The notes below the pieces were generated by a model. The model did not search any database. It saw nothing but the letters and a program-made list of their open reading frames with translations, and was not told where the DNA came from. Shown in pieces: positions 27,760 to 37,489 of a stretch of DNA of 64,000 bases. The stretch comes from DATAOG01 sp963798075 (GTDB lineage Bacteria; Pseudomonadota; Alphaproteobacteria; Geminicoccales; Geminicoccaceae), in the NCBI GenBank assembly GCA_963798075.1, contig CAWCRU010000006.1, positions 1-64,000 of the forward strand. The letters are read 5' to 3'. How positions within the stretch are numbered: position 1 is the stretch's first letter; every line of letters begins with the position of its first letter. The position numbers and the translations under genes were made by a program.

Positions 27760-30700
27760 TCAGGCGGGCCTGGCACCCGGCTCCGAGGGGGCCGGCTCCG
27801 GGGCTGCCCGGCGCGGGCTGCGGAGCAGGGCGAGGCCCCGGCAGGCGACGTAGAAGACCGGCGTGAAGAGCAGCCCGAACAGGGTCACGCCGAGCATGCC
27901 GAAGAAGACAGCCGTGCCGAGCGACTGGCGCATCTCGGCGCCGGCGCCGGTCGCCACCATCAGCGGCACCACGCCGAAGATGAAGGCGAACGAGGTCATC
28001 AGGATCGGGCGCAGGCGGGTGCGCGCCGCCTCGGTCGCGGCCGCGAAGCGGTCGAGCCCGCGTTCCTCGCCCTGGCGGGCGAACTCGACGATCAGGATCG
28101 CGTTCTTGGCGGCAAGCCCGACCAGCACGACGAAGCCGATCTGGGCAAGGATGTTGACGTCCATGCCGCGCAGCAGGAGGCCGCTCACCGCGGCCAGCAG
28201 GCACATCGGCACGATCAGGATCACCGCCAGCGGCAACAGCCAGCTCTCGTACTGGGCGGCGAGCAGCAGGAACACGAACACGACCGAAGCGACGAAGATC
28301 AGCAAGGTCCCGCCGCCCGCGAGCTTCTCCTGCAGCGCGAGCTCGGTCCACTCGTAGCCGAAGCCGTCGGGCAGCACCTGCGCGGCCAGCCGCTCCATCG
28401 CGGCGAGCGCCTCGCCGGTCGAGGTGCCGGGCTGCGTGTTGCCCTGGACCTCGGCTGCGGGATAGAGGTTGTAGCGCGGCACCCGGTAGGGCCCGCTGAT
28501 GTCGCGGAAGGTCGCGACCGAGCCGAGCGGCACCATGGCACCCGAAGAGCTGCGCGTCTTCAGCTGCTCGACGTCGCGCAGCTCCTTGCGGAAGGGCGCA
28601 TCCGCCTGGGCCGTGACCCGGAAGGTGCGGCCGAGCAGGTTGAAGTCGTTGACGTAGATCGAGCCGATGTAGACCTCGAGCGCCTCGAACACCTGCTCGG
28701 GCGTGACGCCCAGCATCTCGGCCTTGACCCGGTCGATGTCGGCGAAGATCTTGGGCGTCCCGGTATTGAAGAGGGTGAACACGCGGCTGAGGCCCGGCGT
28801 CTGGTTGGCCGCGGCGACCAGCTCGTTGGTCGCCGCCTGGAGCGCATCGAGGCCGCGCCCGCGGCGGTCCTGGACCATCATCTTGAAGCCGCCGCCGGTG
28901 CCGATGCCACGTACCGGCGGCGGCTGGACGACGATGATGAAGGCCTCCTGGATGGCGCCGTAGCGCCGCGACAGATCGGCCAGGATGTGGTCGGCCGTGA
29001 GCCCCTTGGCGGCGCGCTCGGCGAAGGGGGCAAGCGGCGTGAAGATCGCGCCGGCATTGGGCGCGTTGGTGAAGGTCGCGCCATCGAAACCGGCGAAGGG
29101 TACGGCGTGCGCCACGCCCGGCGTATCGAGCGCGATTTCGGTCGCGTGGCGCACGACGGCATCGGTCCGGGCGAGCGAGGCCCCCGGCGGCAGCTGGATC
29201 ACGGTGATCAGATAGCCCACGTCCTGCGGCGGGATGAAGCCCGTGGGCGCCCGCTGGAACTGCCAGCCGGTGAGCGCGATCAGGCCGGCGTAGACCACGA
29301 GCACGACCGCGGTCAGCCGCACCAGCCGTCGGGTCACGCCGCCGTAGCCGGTCGACAGTCGCTCGAACAGCCAGTTGAAGCCGTTGAAGAAGCCGTACAG
29401 CGGGCGCAGCAGCAGCGGCCGCGGTCCGCTCTCGGCCCGCGGCGGCTTGAGCAGCAGCGCGCACAGCGCCGGACTGAGCGTCAGGGAGACCAGGCAGGAG
29501 ATCGCGGTCGCGGCCGCGATGGTGACCGCGAACTGGCGGAAGAACTGACCCGAGATGCCGGAGATGAAGGCCGCCGGGATGAACACCGCCCCGAGCACGA
29601 GCGCGATCGCGACCAGCGCGTTGCCGACCTCGTCGATGGTGCGGTGCGCCGCCTCTTTCGGGCTCATGCCCTGCTCGAGGTTGCGCTGGACGTTCTCGAC
29701 CACGACAATCGCGTCGTCGACCACGATGCCGATCGCCAGCACCAGACCGAACAGGGACAGGTTGTTGAGCGAGAAGCCGAACGCAGCCATGACCGCGAAG
29801 GTGCCGATCAGCGAGATCGGGATCGCGACGATCGGGATGATCGAGGCGCGCCAGGTCTGCAGGAAGACGATCACCACCAGCACGACCAGGATCGCCGCCT
29901 CGTAGATCGTGTGGATGACCGCCTCGACCGACTGGGCGATGAACTCGGTCGGGTTGTAGACGACGTCGTAGCGCAGGCCCGAGGGGAAGTCCTTGGCGAG
30001 CCCGCCCAAGGTCGCGAACAGGCGGTCCGCGGTCGCCAGCGCGTTCGAGCCCGGCTGCTGGAAGATCAGGAGCGGCACCGCCTGGCGCCGGTCGAGATAG
30101 CCGTTGGCGGTGTAGTCCTGGGCGCCGAGCTCGACCCTGGCGATGTCGCGCAGGCGCGTGACCCGGCCGCCCGGCTCGGTCCTGACCACGATGTTCTCGA
30201 ACTCCTTGGCGTCCTTCAGGCGGCCCAGCGTCTCGACGTTGAGCTGGAAGGCGCCCTGGTCCGGGACCGGCGGCTGGTCGAGCGCCCCCGAGGCGACCTG
30301 GACGTTCTGGCCCCGCAGCGCCGCGACCACGTCGCCCGCGGTCAGGTTGCGCGCTGCGACCTTGTCCGGGTCGAGCCAGATGCGCATCGAATAGTTGCGC
30401 GCGCCGAACACGCGCACGTCGCCCACGCCGTCGATCCGGGACAGCACGTCCCGGATCTGCAGGTTCGCGTAGTTCGAGATGTAGAGCTGGTCGCGCGAGC
30501 CGTCGGGCGAGCTGAGGTGGATCACCATCAAAAGGTCGGGCGAGTTCTTGCGCACCGTGACGCCGATCTGGCGGGCCTGCTCGGGCAGCCTCGGCAAGGC
30601 GATCGCGACCCGGTTCTGGACCAGCACCTGGGCGATGTCGAGATCGATCCCGAGCCGGAACGTCACCGACAGCGACAACTGGCCGTCGGCGGTCGCCTGG

Positions 30701-30945
30701 CTGACCATGTAGAGCATGCCCTCGACGCCGTTGATCTCCTGCTCGAGCGGGGTCGACACGGTCTCGCTGACGACCTCGGCCGAGGCGCCGGGATAGCTGG
30801 CGGTCACCTGGATGGTCGGCGGCGCGATCTCCGGATACTGGGCAACCGGCAGCCCGAAGTAGGCTGCGGCCCCGAGCAGCGTGATCAGGATCGCGACGAC
30901 CGACGCGAAGATCGGCCGGTCGACGAAGAAATGCCCGAAGCGCAT
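27760..30945 (-). CDS. RND efflux pump, inner-membrane transporter (AcrB/HAE1 type)
   Basis: A 1061-residue proton-driven resistance-nodulation-division pump. It has the standard two-fold layout: first helix FFVDRPIFASVVAILITLLG, a periplasmic porter domain, a helix bundle with the proton-relay pair in IGIVVDDAIVVVENVQ, then the second half beginning WQFQRAPTGFIPPQD, and a lysine in the LVGLAAKNAILIVEFARQ helix. It exports hydrophobic toxic compounds when joined to the adaptor encoded 17 bases upstream and an outer-membrane channel. No TolC-type gene is adjacent, so the channel must be shared. No regulator is adjacent. Confidence 0.95.
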   Translation of the reverse strand: MRFGHFFVDRPIFASVVAILITLLGAAAYFGLPVAQYPEIAPPTIQVTASYPGASAEVVSETVSTPLEQEINGVEGMLYMVSQATADGQLSLSVTFRLGIDLDIAQVLVQNRVAIALPRLPEQARQIGVTVRKNSPDLLMVIHLSSPDGSRDQLYISNYANLQIRDVLSRIDGVGDVRVFGARNYSMRIWLDPDKVAARNLTAGDVVAALRGQNVQVASGALDQPPVPDQGAFQLNVETLGRLKDAKEFENIVVRTEPGGRVTRLRDIARVELGAQDYTANGYLDRRQAVPLLIFQQPGSNALATADRLFATLGGLAKDFPSGLRYDVVYNPTEFIAQSVEAVIHTIYEAAILVVLVVIVFLQTWRASIIPIVAIPISLIGTFAVMAAFGFSLNNLSLFGLVLAIGIVVDDAIVVVENVQRNLEQGMSPKEAAHRTIDEVGNALVAIALVLGAVFIPAAFISGISGQFFRQFAVTIAAATAISCLVSLTLSPALCALLLKPPRAESGPRPLLLRPLYGFFNGFNWLFERLSTGYGGVTRRLVRLTAVVLVVYAGLIALTGWQFQRAPTGFIPPQDVGYLITVIQLPPGASLARTDAVVRHATEIALDTPGVAHAVPFAGFDGATFTNAPNAGAIFTPLAPFAERAAKGLTADHILADLSRRYGAIQEAFIIVVQPPPVRGIGTGGGFKMMVQDRRGRGLDALQAATNELVAAANQTPGLSRVFTLFNTGTPKIFADIDRVKAEMLGVTPEQVFEALEVYIGSIYVNDFNLLGRTFRVTAQADAPFRKELRDVEQLKTRSSSGAMVPLGSVATFRDISGPYRVPRYNLYPAAEVQGNTQPGTSTGEALAAMERLAAQVLPDGFGYEWTELALQEKLAGGGTLLIFVASVVFVFLLLAAQYESWLLPLAVILIVPMCLLAAVSGLLLRGMDVNILAQIGFVVLVGLAAKNAILIVEFARQGEERGLDRFAAATEAARTRLRPILMTSFAFIFGVVPLMVATGAGAEMRQSLGTAVFFGMLGVTLFGLLFTPVFYVACRGLALLRSPRRAAPEPAPSEPGARPA

Positions 30946-30961
30946 GCCGGCTGCCCGCCGC

Positions 30962-32158
30962 TCAGCCCTCGGACGCCGCGGGCGGCGGCGGCAGGTCGAT
31001 CTGGCCCTGCTTGGGCGTCACCTGCATCCCCGGGCGCACCCGCAGGAGGCCGTTGATCACGATCAGGTCGTCCGCCTCCAGGCCCTTGCGGACGATGCGC
31101 AGGCCCAGCTCGTGCGGACCGGGGCGGATCAACTTGGGCACGACCTTGTTGTCCGCGGTCACGGTCATGACCAGCTTTTGCGACTGGTCGGTCACGATCG
31201 CCTCGTCCGGGATCAGCATCGCCGGGTATTCCGGCGAGCCCGGGATCCGGATCGTGCCGAACTGGCCGGGCTGGATCAGATGGTCGGGATTGAGGAACTC
31301 GGCGCGCGCGCGCACGGTGCCCGAGTTCTGGTCGACGACGTTGTCGACGAAGTTCATCTGCCCTTGTCGATGCCAGTCCTCCTCGTCGACCAGCTTGACG
31401 TTGACCAGCGTCGAGCGGTCGCGGGTCGAGGGCAGCTCGCCCGCCAGCACCGCCCGCTGATAGCCGAGGAAGTCGGCCTCGCTCATGTCGAAGTCGAAAT
31501 AGATCGGGCTCTGCGACACGATCGTGGTGAGCAGCGTCGCTTCGGTGACCAGATTGCCGATGTCGACCCGGCGATCGGAGATCCGCCCGGCGATCGGCGC
31601 CGCGACCTGGGTATAGTCGAGGTTGAGCTTGGCCTGCTCGACGGCCGCCTGTGCGGCCCCTACGGCGGCCGTGGCGGCCTGGCGCTCCTGCAGCCGCTGG
31701 TCGTAGTTGGTCTGGGCAAAGGCCGGGCTGCCGACCAGCTTGGCGACCCGCTCGAACTGCAGCTTGGCAAGCTCGAGCTGCGCCTGGGCGCTCGAGAGAT
31801 CGGCGCGGGCCCGGTCCAGCGCGGCCTCGAACGGCCGCGGGTCGATCAGGAACAGGTTCTGGCCCTTGTTGACGACCTGACCGTCCTGGAAGTCGATGGT
31901 GGCGAGGTAGCCCGAGACCCGGGCCCGGACGTCGACCTGCTGGACGGCCTCGAAGCGGCCGGTGAACTCGGTCCACTCGACCAGCTTCTCGACCCGCGGA
32001 TGGGCGACCGTGACTTCGGGGGGCGGTGGTGCGGCCGCGGCCTTGCTGCCATCCGCGCCGCCATCGCAGCCCGCGAGCGCCAGCGCGCCGAGCAGCGTCA
32101 GGGCCAGGACCGGCCGCTCGGTCGGCGCGGTCGCGTTCCGCACCAGGGCTCGTTGCAT
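30962..32158 (-). CDS. RND efflux periplasmic adaptor (AcrA/MexA type lipoprotein)
   Basis: A 398-residue membrane fusion protein. It has a lipoprotein signal (LLGALALAGC, lipid-modified Cys31), the biotinyl-lipoyl-like halves VRARVSGYLATIDFQDGQVV and VAAPIAGRISDRRVDIGNLV around a helical hairpin, and the beta-barrel IQPGQFGTIRIPG. It bridges the inner-membrane pump to an outer-membrane channel. GGGAG lies seven bases before the ATG. The pump gene follows 16 bases on, so the two form one operon. Confidence 0.94.
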   Translation of the reverse strand: MQRALVRNATAPTERPVLALTLLGALALAGCDGGADGSKAAAAPPPPEVTVAHPRVEKLVEWTEFTGRFEAVQQVDVRARVSGYLATIDFQDGQVVNKGQNLFLIDPRPFEAALDRARADLSSAQAQLELAKLQFERVAKLVGSPAFAQTNYDQRLQERQAATAAVGAAQAAVEQAKLNLDYTQVAAPIAGRISDRRVDIGNLVTEATLLTTIVSQSPIYFDFDMSEADFLGYQRAVLAGELPSTRDRSTLVNVKLVDEEDWHRQGQMNFVDNVVDQNSGTVRARAEFLNPDHLIQPGQFGTIRIPGSPEYPAMLIPDEAIVTDQSQKLVMTVTADNKVVPKLIRPGPHELGLRIVRKGLEADDLIVINGLLRVRPGMQVTPKQGQIDLPPPPAASEG

Positions 32159-32377
32159 CCCGTCACTCCCTCGCCCCGCCGAGCCGCCAGCGGCGCCATC
32201 GGCCGAGCGCAGCTGCTTAGATAGGGTGAGCCGTCGGCATCGCCACGGCAGCCGCGCACCGGACCGATGCGCCGGCAGCTCACCGGCCGCGGGCGCGGCG
32301 CGGCCGCTCCGATCTTAGCAAGGAACGGACCAGAGACGAGCGCCAAAGCGTCCCGGTGCGGAGCGCGGACCCGGCGG

Positions 32378-33295
32378 TCAGTGGTAAGGGTGGGCGGGCG
32401 CGTCGACCGGTCGCAGCAGGAAGCGGCGGAGGACCTCGCCATAGCCACGGTAGAGCAGGCCGCCGTTCTCCGCGAGCAGCTCGGCCCGCCGCGCCCGGTA
32501 GTAGGCGGGCAGCGCGTGCCAGGGCAGGTCCGGGCGCTTGTGGTGGGCGAAGTGCAGGTTGTTGTTGAAATAGAGCAGCGCGAGCAGGGGTTCGGCCTCG
32601 ATCACGGCGGTCCGCTCATAGGGCGTGTGCGCGGCCTTGTGCTCGGGGAAGGAGCGCACCAGCGTGAGGCTGGCGCCGGGGAGCACGAACATCAGCAGAT
32701 ACTGCCAGAGCGGCAGGCCGCAGACGGCGACCACCCAGAGCGAGACCAGCGCCGCCGCCGGCAGATGCCAGAGCCAGATGCCGAGATGGCGGCGGTCGCC
32801 GGCGGCGAGCGCCTGCGCCTCGGCCCAGAAGAACTGCCCGATCACGAGGAACGGCCCGAGCAGGAGCCGCCCGAGCAGGGTGTTGTGCGCCCGCAGCACC
32901 ACGCGGACCGGCGCCGGCAGACGCCGCCAGGTCGCCTGATCGACATAGAACGATTCGGGATCCCGCCAGGGCTCGGTCAGGATCTCGAAATCGTGATGCG
33001 CCTCGTGGGTTGCCCGGTAGATCGGGAACGGCAGCCACAAGGAGAGCGGCGGCAGGGCCGGCAGATCGTTTATCCAGCGCCAGGGGGCGAGCTGGCCGTG
33101 GACGGCCTCGTGCTGCAGCGAGCCGTGCCAGGCGATCAGAACGCCGCCCAGGGCCGGCAGCAGCCACCACGGCAGGGCCGTGTGGAACCAGGTGACGAGA
33201 GCAAAGCCGCTATAGATGACGACGGCCACGATCCAGGACGGACCGGCCCGTCTCAGCCAGGTCGACCGACCCGGCCACGCGCTCGTTGTCGACAC
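32378..33295 (-). CDS. fatty acid desaturase family protein
   Basis: A 305-residue integral-membrane di-iron enzyme. The three histidine clusters are His57, His62 and His66 (WHGSLQHEAVHG), His97, His100 and His101 (THEAHH), and His248, His251 and His252 (NNNLHFAHH), with further helices between. It probably inserts a double bond or hydroxyl into lipids. The hydroxylase/ketolase relatives share these motifs, so the exact reaction is open. The start GTG at 33295 has GGAGGG eight bases upstream. It is divergent from the peptide ABC operon across a 383-base gap. Confidence 0.88.
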   Translation of the reverse strand: MSTTSAWPGRSTWLRRAGPSWIVAVVIYSGFALVTWFHTALPWWLLPALGGVLIAWHGSLQHEAVHGQLAPWRWINDLPALPPLSLWLPFPIYRATHEAHHDFEILTEPWRDPESFYVDQATWRRLPAPVRVVLRAHNTLLGRLLLGPFLVIGQFFWAEAQALAAGDRRHLGIWLWHLPAAALVSLWVVAVCGLPLWQYLLMFVLPGASLTLVRSFPEHKAAHTPYERTAVIEAEPLLALLYFNNNLHFAHHKRPDLPWHALPAYYRARRAELLAENGGLLYRGYGEVLRRFLLRPVDAPAHPYH

Positions 33296-33678
33296 GCCAC
33301 GAACCCTCCAAGAACACGCCGAAACGCATTCCTTCGAACGCTCGCGACTACGCGAAGGAAGTCAGGCCAAGGCGGGTTCCCCGTTATCGAGACAGCCGCG
33401 CTCCGGGGGGCTCGTCTTTCCTTGGGGCCTGCTTTACGGAGAGAATCTAGCGGATCGGCCGCACTTTCGCCACTGAAATCTTGGAGAACGCAGCCGGCAT
33501 CGGCGACGCACCGGGAGTTGGGGGCGCAACCGGGCGGCGGTTGACAGTCCGGAGTGATGGCGTAGTGTCGAGGCTAGAGGCGGATTTCGGCGGCCCGTAG
33601 CGTCTTCGACCCTGGTGAGGGCCGCGCATGCGGCGTCGGAATCTGGGGGACGCAACGCGACAGCGACGGAGAACGACC
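33296..33678. other. 383-base divergent control region
   Basis: This gap lies between the desaturase (leftward) and the peptide ABC operon (rightward). No gene is recognised. It contains one good sigma-70-like promoter match at 33541-33568 facing the ABC operon, and G+C is lower around 33420-33480. No repeat stands out. Confidence 0.5.
33541..33568 (+). promoter_or_regulatory. candidate sigma-70 promoter for the peptide ABC operon
   Basis: TTGACA at 33541-33546 is separated by 16 bases from TAGTGT at 33563-33568. The -35 is perfect and the -10 keeps the first two and last bases of TATAAT. It lies 110 bases before the GTG of the binding-protein gene. A match by eye only. Confidence 0.4.
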
Positions 33679-35358
33679 GTGGCCAAATCCGAAGAGCGCA
33701 GGCTCCATCCCTACATCCCAAAGCTGGTCGAGCAGCTCGAAGCCCGCCGCATCGACCGGCGCGAGTTCCTGCGCACCTCGACCCTGCTCGGCCTGTCGGC
33801 GACCGCTGCCTATGGCATCGTCGGCCGGGTGTTCGGCGAGAGCGCGATCCCGCAGGCGCGCGCCCAGGGGACGCCCAAGATGGGCGGCATCCTCAAGGTC
33901 GGCATGGAAGTCCAGAAGATGGACGAACCGGCGACCTATGCCTGGGTCCAGATGTCGAACCAGACCCGGCACGTCGCCGAGTATCTGTCGATCACCGGCC
34001 CTGACAACATCACCCGGCCGATGCTGGCCGAGAGCTGGGAGGCCTCCGACGACCTCAAGACCTGGACCTTCAAGCTGCACGAAGGCGTGCTCTGGCACAA
34101 CGGCGACGAGCTGGTCGCCGACCACGTGGTCTGGAACGTCGAGCGCTGGCTCGATCCCGATCTCGGCTCGTCGAACAGCGGCCTGTCGACCTTCTCCTCG
34201 ATGACCGAGGACAAGGACGGCAAGAAGACCATGATTCCGGGCGCGGTCGAGGCGGTCGACAAATATACCGTGCGCTTCAATTTGTCAAAGCCGGTGCTCT
34301 CCGCCCCCGAGGACTGCTACAACTATCCGACCGCGATCCTGCACCCGTCGTTCAAGGCGCCGTTCTCCGACAACCCGATCGGCACCGGGCCGTTCACGCT
34401 CTCCGAGCTCGCGGTCGGCGACCGCTGCATCCTCAAGCGGATCACCAAGACGACCGACGGCAAGGACCTCAAATACTGGGGCGGCGACGTCTACCTCGAC
34501 GAGATCCACTACTACAACTACGAGGCCGACAACCAGCTGACCGCGTTCGCCTCAGGCGACGTCGACACGATCTATTCGTTCGGCATCGAGCAGTACGAAT
34601 TCGCCCAAGCGCTCGACGGCGACATCGTCAAGGCGCGGACCGCCCAGACGCTCTGCTGCCGCTTCCAGGTCAGCCAGGCGCCGTTCGACAACATCAAGCT
34701 GCGCCAGGCGCTGGTGATGGCGGCTGACAACAACGTCTATCGCGACCTAGTCTTCCAGGGCGGCGGCGACATCGGCGAGAACCACCACGTCGCTCCGATC
34801 CACCCCGAGTACTTTCAGCTGCCGCCGCTGGTGCGCGACGTCGACGGCGCCAAGAAGCTGCTCGCGGATGCCGGCTATGCCAACGGCATCGAGCTCACGA
34901 TCGACTGCGGCAACACCGACGGCCCCTGGCACCAGACCGTCTGCGAGATCTGGCGCGACCAGCTCAAGGACATCGGCGTCAGGCTCAACATCAACGTGAT
35001 GCCGGCGTCCAAGTACTGGGAGATCTGGGACAAGACGGCGTTCGGCGCGACCGCTTGGACCCATCGGCCGCTCGGCACCATGGTGCTCTCGCTCGGCTAC
35101 CGGACCGGCGTGCCGTGGAATGAGAGCCACTACGCCAACCCGGAGTTCGATGCCGCCCTCGACGACGCCGAGGCGACCCTCGACGTCGAGGCGCGCAAGG
35201 CGAAGATGGAGAAGGTCGAGAAGCTGCTGCAGGATTCCGCGGTCATGCTGCAGCCGATCTGGCGGCCGGTGTTCACGATGATCACCAAGCAGGTGAAGGA
35301 CTATCCGGCCCATCCGACCCAGTACCACCAGTTCAACAAGGTCTGGCTGGACGCGTGA
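33679..35358 (+). CDS. peptide/oligopeptide ABC transporter substrate-binding protein
   Basis: A 559-residue family-5 extracellular solute-binding protein (OppA/DppA type). The N-terminus carries a twin-arginine-like signal (RRIDRREFLRTSTLLGLSAT) and should be exported folded. The family core is visible in MLAESWEASDDLKTWTFKLH, GVLWHNGDELVADHVVWNV and the long C-terminal lobe. GTG at 33679 with GGAGA seven bases upstream is preferred; the longer frame from 33628 adds only an arginine-rich leader. It is the first gene of an SBP-permease-permease-ATPase operon. A strong hairpin follows it (35366-35401), which may raise its mRNA level. Confidence 0.92.
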   Translation: MAKSEERRLHPYIPKLVEQLEARRIDRREFLRTSTLLGLSATAAYGIVGRVFGESAIPQARAQGTPKMGGILKVGMEVQKMDEPATYAWVQMSNQTRHVAEYLSITGPDNITRPMLAESWEASDDLKTWTFKLHEGVLWHNGDELVADHVVWNVERWLDPDLGSSNSGLSTFSSMTEDKDGKKTMIPGAVEAVDKYTVRFNLSKPVLSAPEDCYNYPTAILHPSFKAPFSDNPIGTGPFTLSELAVGDRCILKRITKTTDGKDLKYWGGDVYLDEIHYYNYEADNQLTAFASGDVDTIYSFGIEQYEFAQALDGDIVKARTAQTLCCRFQVSQAPFDNIKLRQALVMAADNNVYRDLVFQGGGDIGENHHVAPIHPEYFQLPPLVRDVDGAKKLLADAGYANGIELTIDCGNTDGPWHQTVCEIWRDQLKDIGVRLNINVMPASKYWEIWDKTAFGATAWTHRPLGTMVLSLGYRTGVPWNESHYANPEFDAALDDAEATLDVEARKAKMEKVEKLLQDSAVMLQPIWRPVFTMITKQVKDYPAHPTQYHQFNKVWLDA

Positions 35359-35365
35359 TGACCAG

Positions 35366-35401
35366 GGCGCGCGCTACGGGCGCTGGCCCGGAGCGCGCGC
35401 C
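35366..35401 (+). promoter_or_regulatory. intercistronic hairpin after the peptide-binding-protein gene
   Basis: A perfect 10-bp stem, GGCGCGCGCT (35366-35375) with AGCGCGCGCC (35392-35401), and a 16-base loop. It starts seven bases past the stop codon and lies 84 bases before the first permease gene. No T-run follows. Hairpins here commonly act as partial terminators or protect the upstream message, giving more binding protein than membrane subunits. Confidence 0.6.
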
Positions 35402-35485
35402 GCCTTGCCCGATCCGGGCATCCGGCGCCGGCCGCACCGGTAGGCGTCGGCCCCGCACCAAGCTCGAAGAGCGCCGAGGCCCGCC

Positions 35486-36436
35486 ATGCTGCCGTTGATC
35501 CTCCGCCGCCTGCTGCAGATGGCGCTCATCATGCTGGTGGCGTCGTTGATCCTGTTCGTGATCTTCGATACCGATCAGTTCAAGAAGAAGATCGCGGTGG
35601 CCGAGCTCGGCGGCTTCGCGGTCTCGGCCCTGAGCGAGGACTCCTACCACAACTGGCTGGCCCAGAAGGGCCTGGATGAGCCCTTCTACCAGCGCTACGT
35701 CCACTGGATCGGCGACGTCCTGCAGGGGCAGCTCGGCAAGTCGTTCGAGAAGAACACCCCGGTCGGTCCGCTGCTCGCCGACCGGCTGCTCAACACGGGT
35801 ATCCTCGCGTTCTGGGTGTTCGCGCTCATGATCCCGATCTCGCTGGTCACGGGCGTGCTCGCGGGCATGAAGGAGGGCTCGGCGCAGGACCGGACGATCA
35901 CCGTCCTCTCGGTGGTCACGACCTCGATCCCCGAGATCGCGACCGCGATCATCCTGACCGTGGTCTTCGCCCTCGGGCTCGGCTGGCTGCCGGCCAAATC
36001 GGCGATGATCAACGGCTTCGACTGGAAGCAGCTGGTGCTGCCGGTGATGACGCTCGTGCTCTACGATTTCGGCTACGTCGCGCGCATGACCCGCGCCTCG
36101 ATGGCCGAGGTCATGACCTCGCAGTATATCCGGACCGCGGTCCTGAAAGGGATCCCCTATCAGCGCGTGATCATGAAGCACGCGCTGCGCAACGCCCTGA
36201 TCGCGCCTTTCACGGTGATCGTGCTGCAGCTCAACTGGCTGCTCTCGGGCGTGGTCGTGGTCGAGGTGTTCTTCGAGTACGACGGCTTCGGCAAGCTGCT
36301 TTTGCAGGCGGCGCTGTTCGGCGACGTCTACGTGGTCCAGGCCTGCACCCTGGTCGCGGTGATCGTGGCGGTGCTCTCGCAGATCATCTCGGATGTCGGC
36401 TACACCTTCTTGAACCCGCGCATCCGGTTCGCCTGA
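35486..36436 (+). CDS. peptide ABC transporter permease (DppB type)
   Basis: A 316-residue inner-membrane permease. It begins MLPLILRRLLQMALIMLVAS, has the first-loop segment characteristic of DppB proteins, and carries the binding-protein-dependent transport loop in RMTRASMAEVMTSQYIRTAVLKGIPYQRVIMKHALRN (the EAA-type ATPase contact). Five to six membrane segments are visible. It pairs with the DppC-type permease 13 bases downstream. Start ATG at 35486. Confidence 0.92.
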   Translation: MLPLILRRLLQMALIMLVASLILFVIFDTDQFKKKIAVAELGGFAVSALSEDSYHNWLAQKGLDEPFYQRYVHWIGDVLQGQLGKSFEKNTPVGPLLADRLLNTGILAFWVFALMIPISLVTGVLAGMKEGSAQDRTITVLSVVTTSIPEIATAIILTVVFALGLGWLPAKSAMINGFDWKQLVLPVMTLVLYDFGYVARMTRASMAEVMTSQYIRTAVLKGIPYQRVIMKHALRNALIAPFTVIVLQLNWLLSGVVVVEVFFEYDGFGKLLLQAALFGDVYVVQACTLVAVIVAVLSQIISDVGYTFLNPRIRFA

Positions 36437-36449
36437 GGAGGCCACGATC

Positions 36450-37475
36450 ATGGCCACGGCCATCGCGACCGCCCCGCCAGCACCCTCCTTGATGGAACGG
36501 CTGACCACGCCGCGCGCGCTGATCGTGCTGGTGATCTTGATGTGGGGGCCGCTCACCCTCCACGTCATGTTTGGCCGCTATCTCGGCGGCGCCCGCGACA
36601 TCGTGCTGCTGCCGGCGATTCCGGCGACCGTGCTGCTCTACATCATCGCGGTCCGGGCCTGGCGGGAGTCCTGGATCGCCGTGATCGGCATCACGCTCGT
36701 GATGTTCTGGCTGCTGATGGCGGTGACCGCACCCTTCCTGCCGCTGCTCGATCCCAACAAGCCGATCGCGCCTTTCGCCTTGCCGTTTACCGAGAAGAAG
36801 GGCGTGTTCTTCTGGCTGGGCGCCGACTTCAAGGGCCGCGACATGCTCTCGCGGGATATCTGGGGCTGTCAGCGGGTGCTGGTCTGGGGGGTCACGGCGA
36901 CCGTGGTCGCCTACATCGTGGGCACGCTGTTCGGCCTGCTCGCGGGCTATCTCGCCGGCTGGTGGGACGAGGTCATCTCGTTCTTCGCCAACGTCCTCTT
37001 GTCGTTCCCGGTCATGGTCCTGTTCATCGTGGTCCTGAACTATCTGGGCCCGTCGGGCTTCAACATCGTGATCGCGGTGACCTTCGCCTCGGCGCCGGCG
37101 ATCATGCGGATCGTGCGCGGGCTGACCTTGGACATCAAGACCCGCGACTACGTGTTCGCGGCCCAGACCCGGGGCGAGAGCCCGCTCTACATCATGATCG
37201 TGGAGCTTTTGCCGAACGCGCGCGGGCCGATCATCGTCGATGCGTGCCTCCGGCTCGGCTACACCACGGTCGCGATCACGACCTTGACCTTCCTCGGCCT
37301 CGGCCTGCAGCCGCCCGATCCGGACTGGGGCCTGATGATCAAGGAATCCGCCAAGACCGCGATGCTGTTCAAGTTCTCCTACATGCTGATCGTGCCGGCG
37401 CTCTCGGTCTCGAGCCTGATCCTGGGCTTCAACCTTTTGGCCGACGGCCTGCGCGAGATGAGCCTGCGCGACTGA
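36450..37475 (+). CDS. peptide ABC transporter permease (DppC type)
   Basis: A 341-residue permease with an N-terminal cytosolic and membrane segment, then the DppC-like DFKGRDMLSRDIWGCQRVL motif (normally GTDxxGRDxxSR), and the ATPase-contact loop DYVFAAQTRGESPLYIMIVELLPN. The C-terminal helix ends in NLLADGLREMSLRD, typical of the family. GAGGAGG is near the ATG. It forms the channel heterodimer with the preceding permease. Confidence 0.92.
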   Translation: MATAIATAPPAPSLMERLTTPRALIVLVILMWGPLTLHVMFGRYLGGARDIVLLPAIPATVLLYIIAVRAWRESWIAVIGITLVMFWLLMAVTAPFLPLLDPNKPIAPFALPFTEKKGVFFWLGADFKGRDMLSRDIWGCQRVLVWGVTATVVAYIVGTLFGLLAGYLAGWWDEVISFFANVLLSFPVMVLFIVVLNYLGPSGFNIVIAVTFASAPAIMRIVRGLTLDIKTRDYVFAAQTRGESPLYIMIVELLPNARGPIIVDACLRLGYTTVAITTLTFLGLGLQPPDPDWGLMIKESAKTAMLFKFSYMLIVPALSVSSLILGFNLLADGLREMSLRD

Positions 37476-37489
37476 GAGGTACCGCCGCC

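Noticed and set aside
27659..27760. A short, natural-looking minus-strand tail (VAFTGSLEDFEWVNRHPVLG) after the RND stop
   Set aside because: It has no start codon or ribosome site of its own, overlaps the end of the PfkB gene, and the RND protein already has a normal length.
28987..31056. A 689-residue plus-strand frame opposite the RND pump
   Set aside because: Arg/Asp/His-rich shadow of the pump's codons, with no motif.
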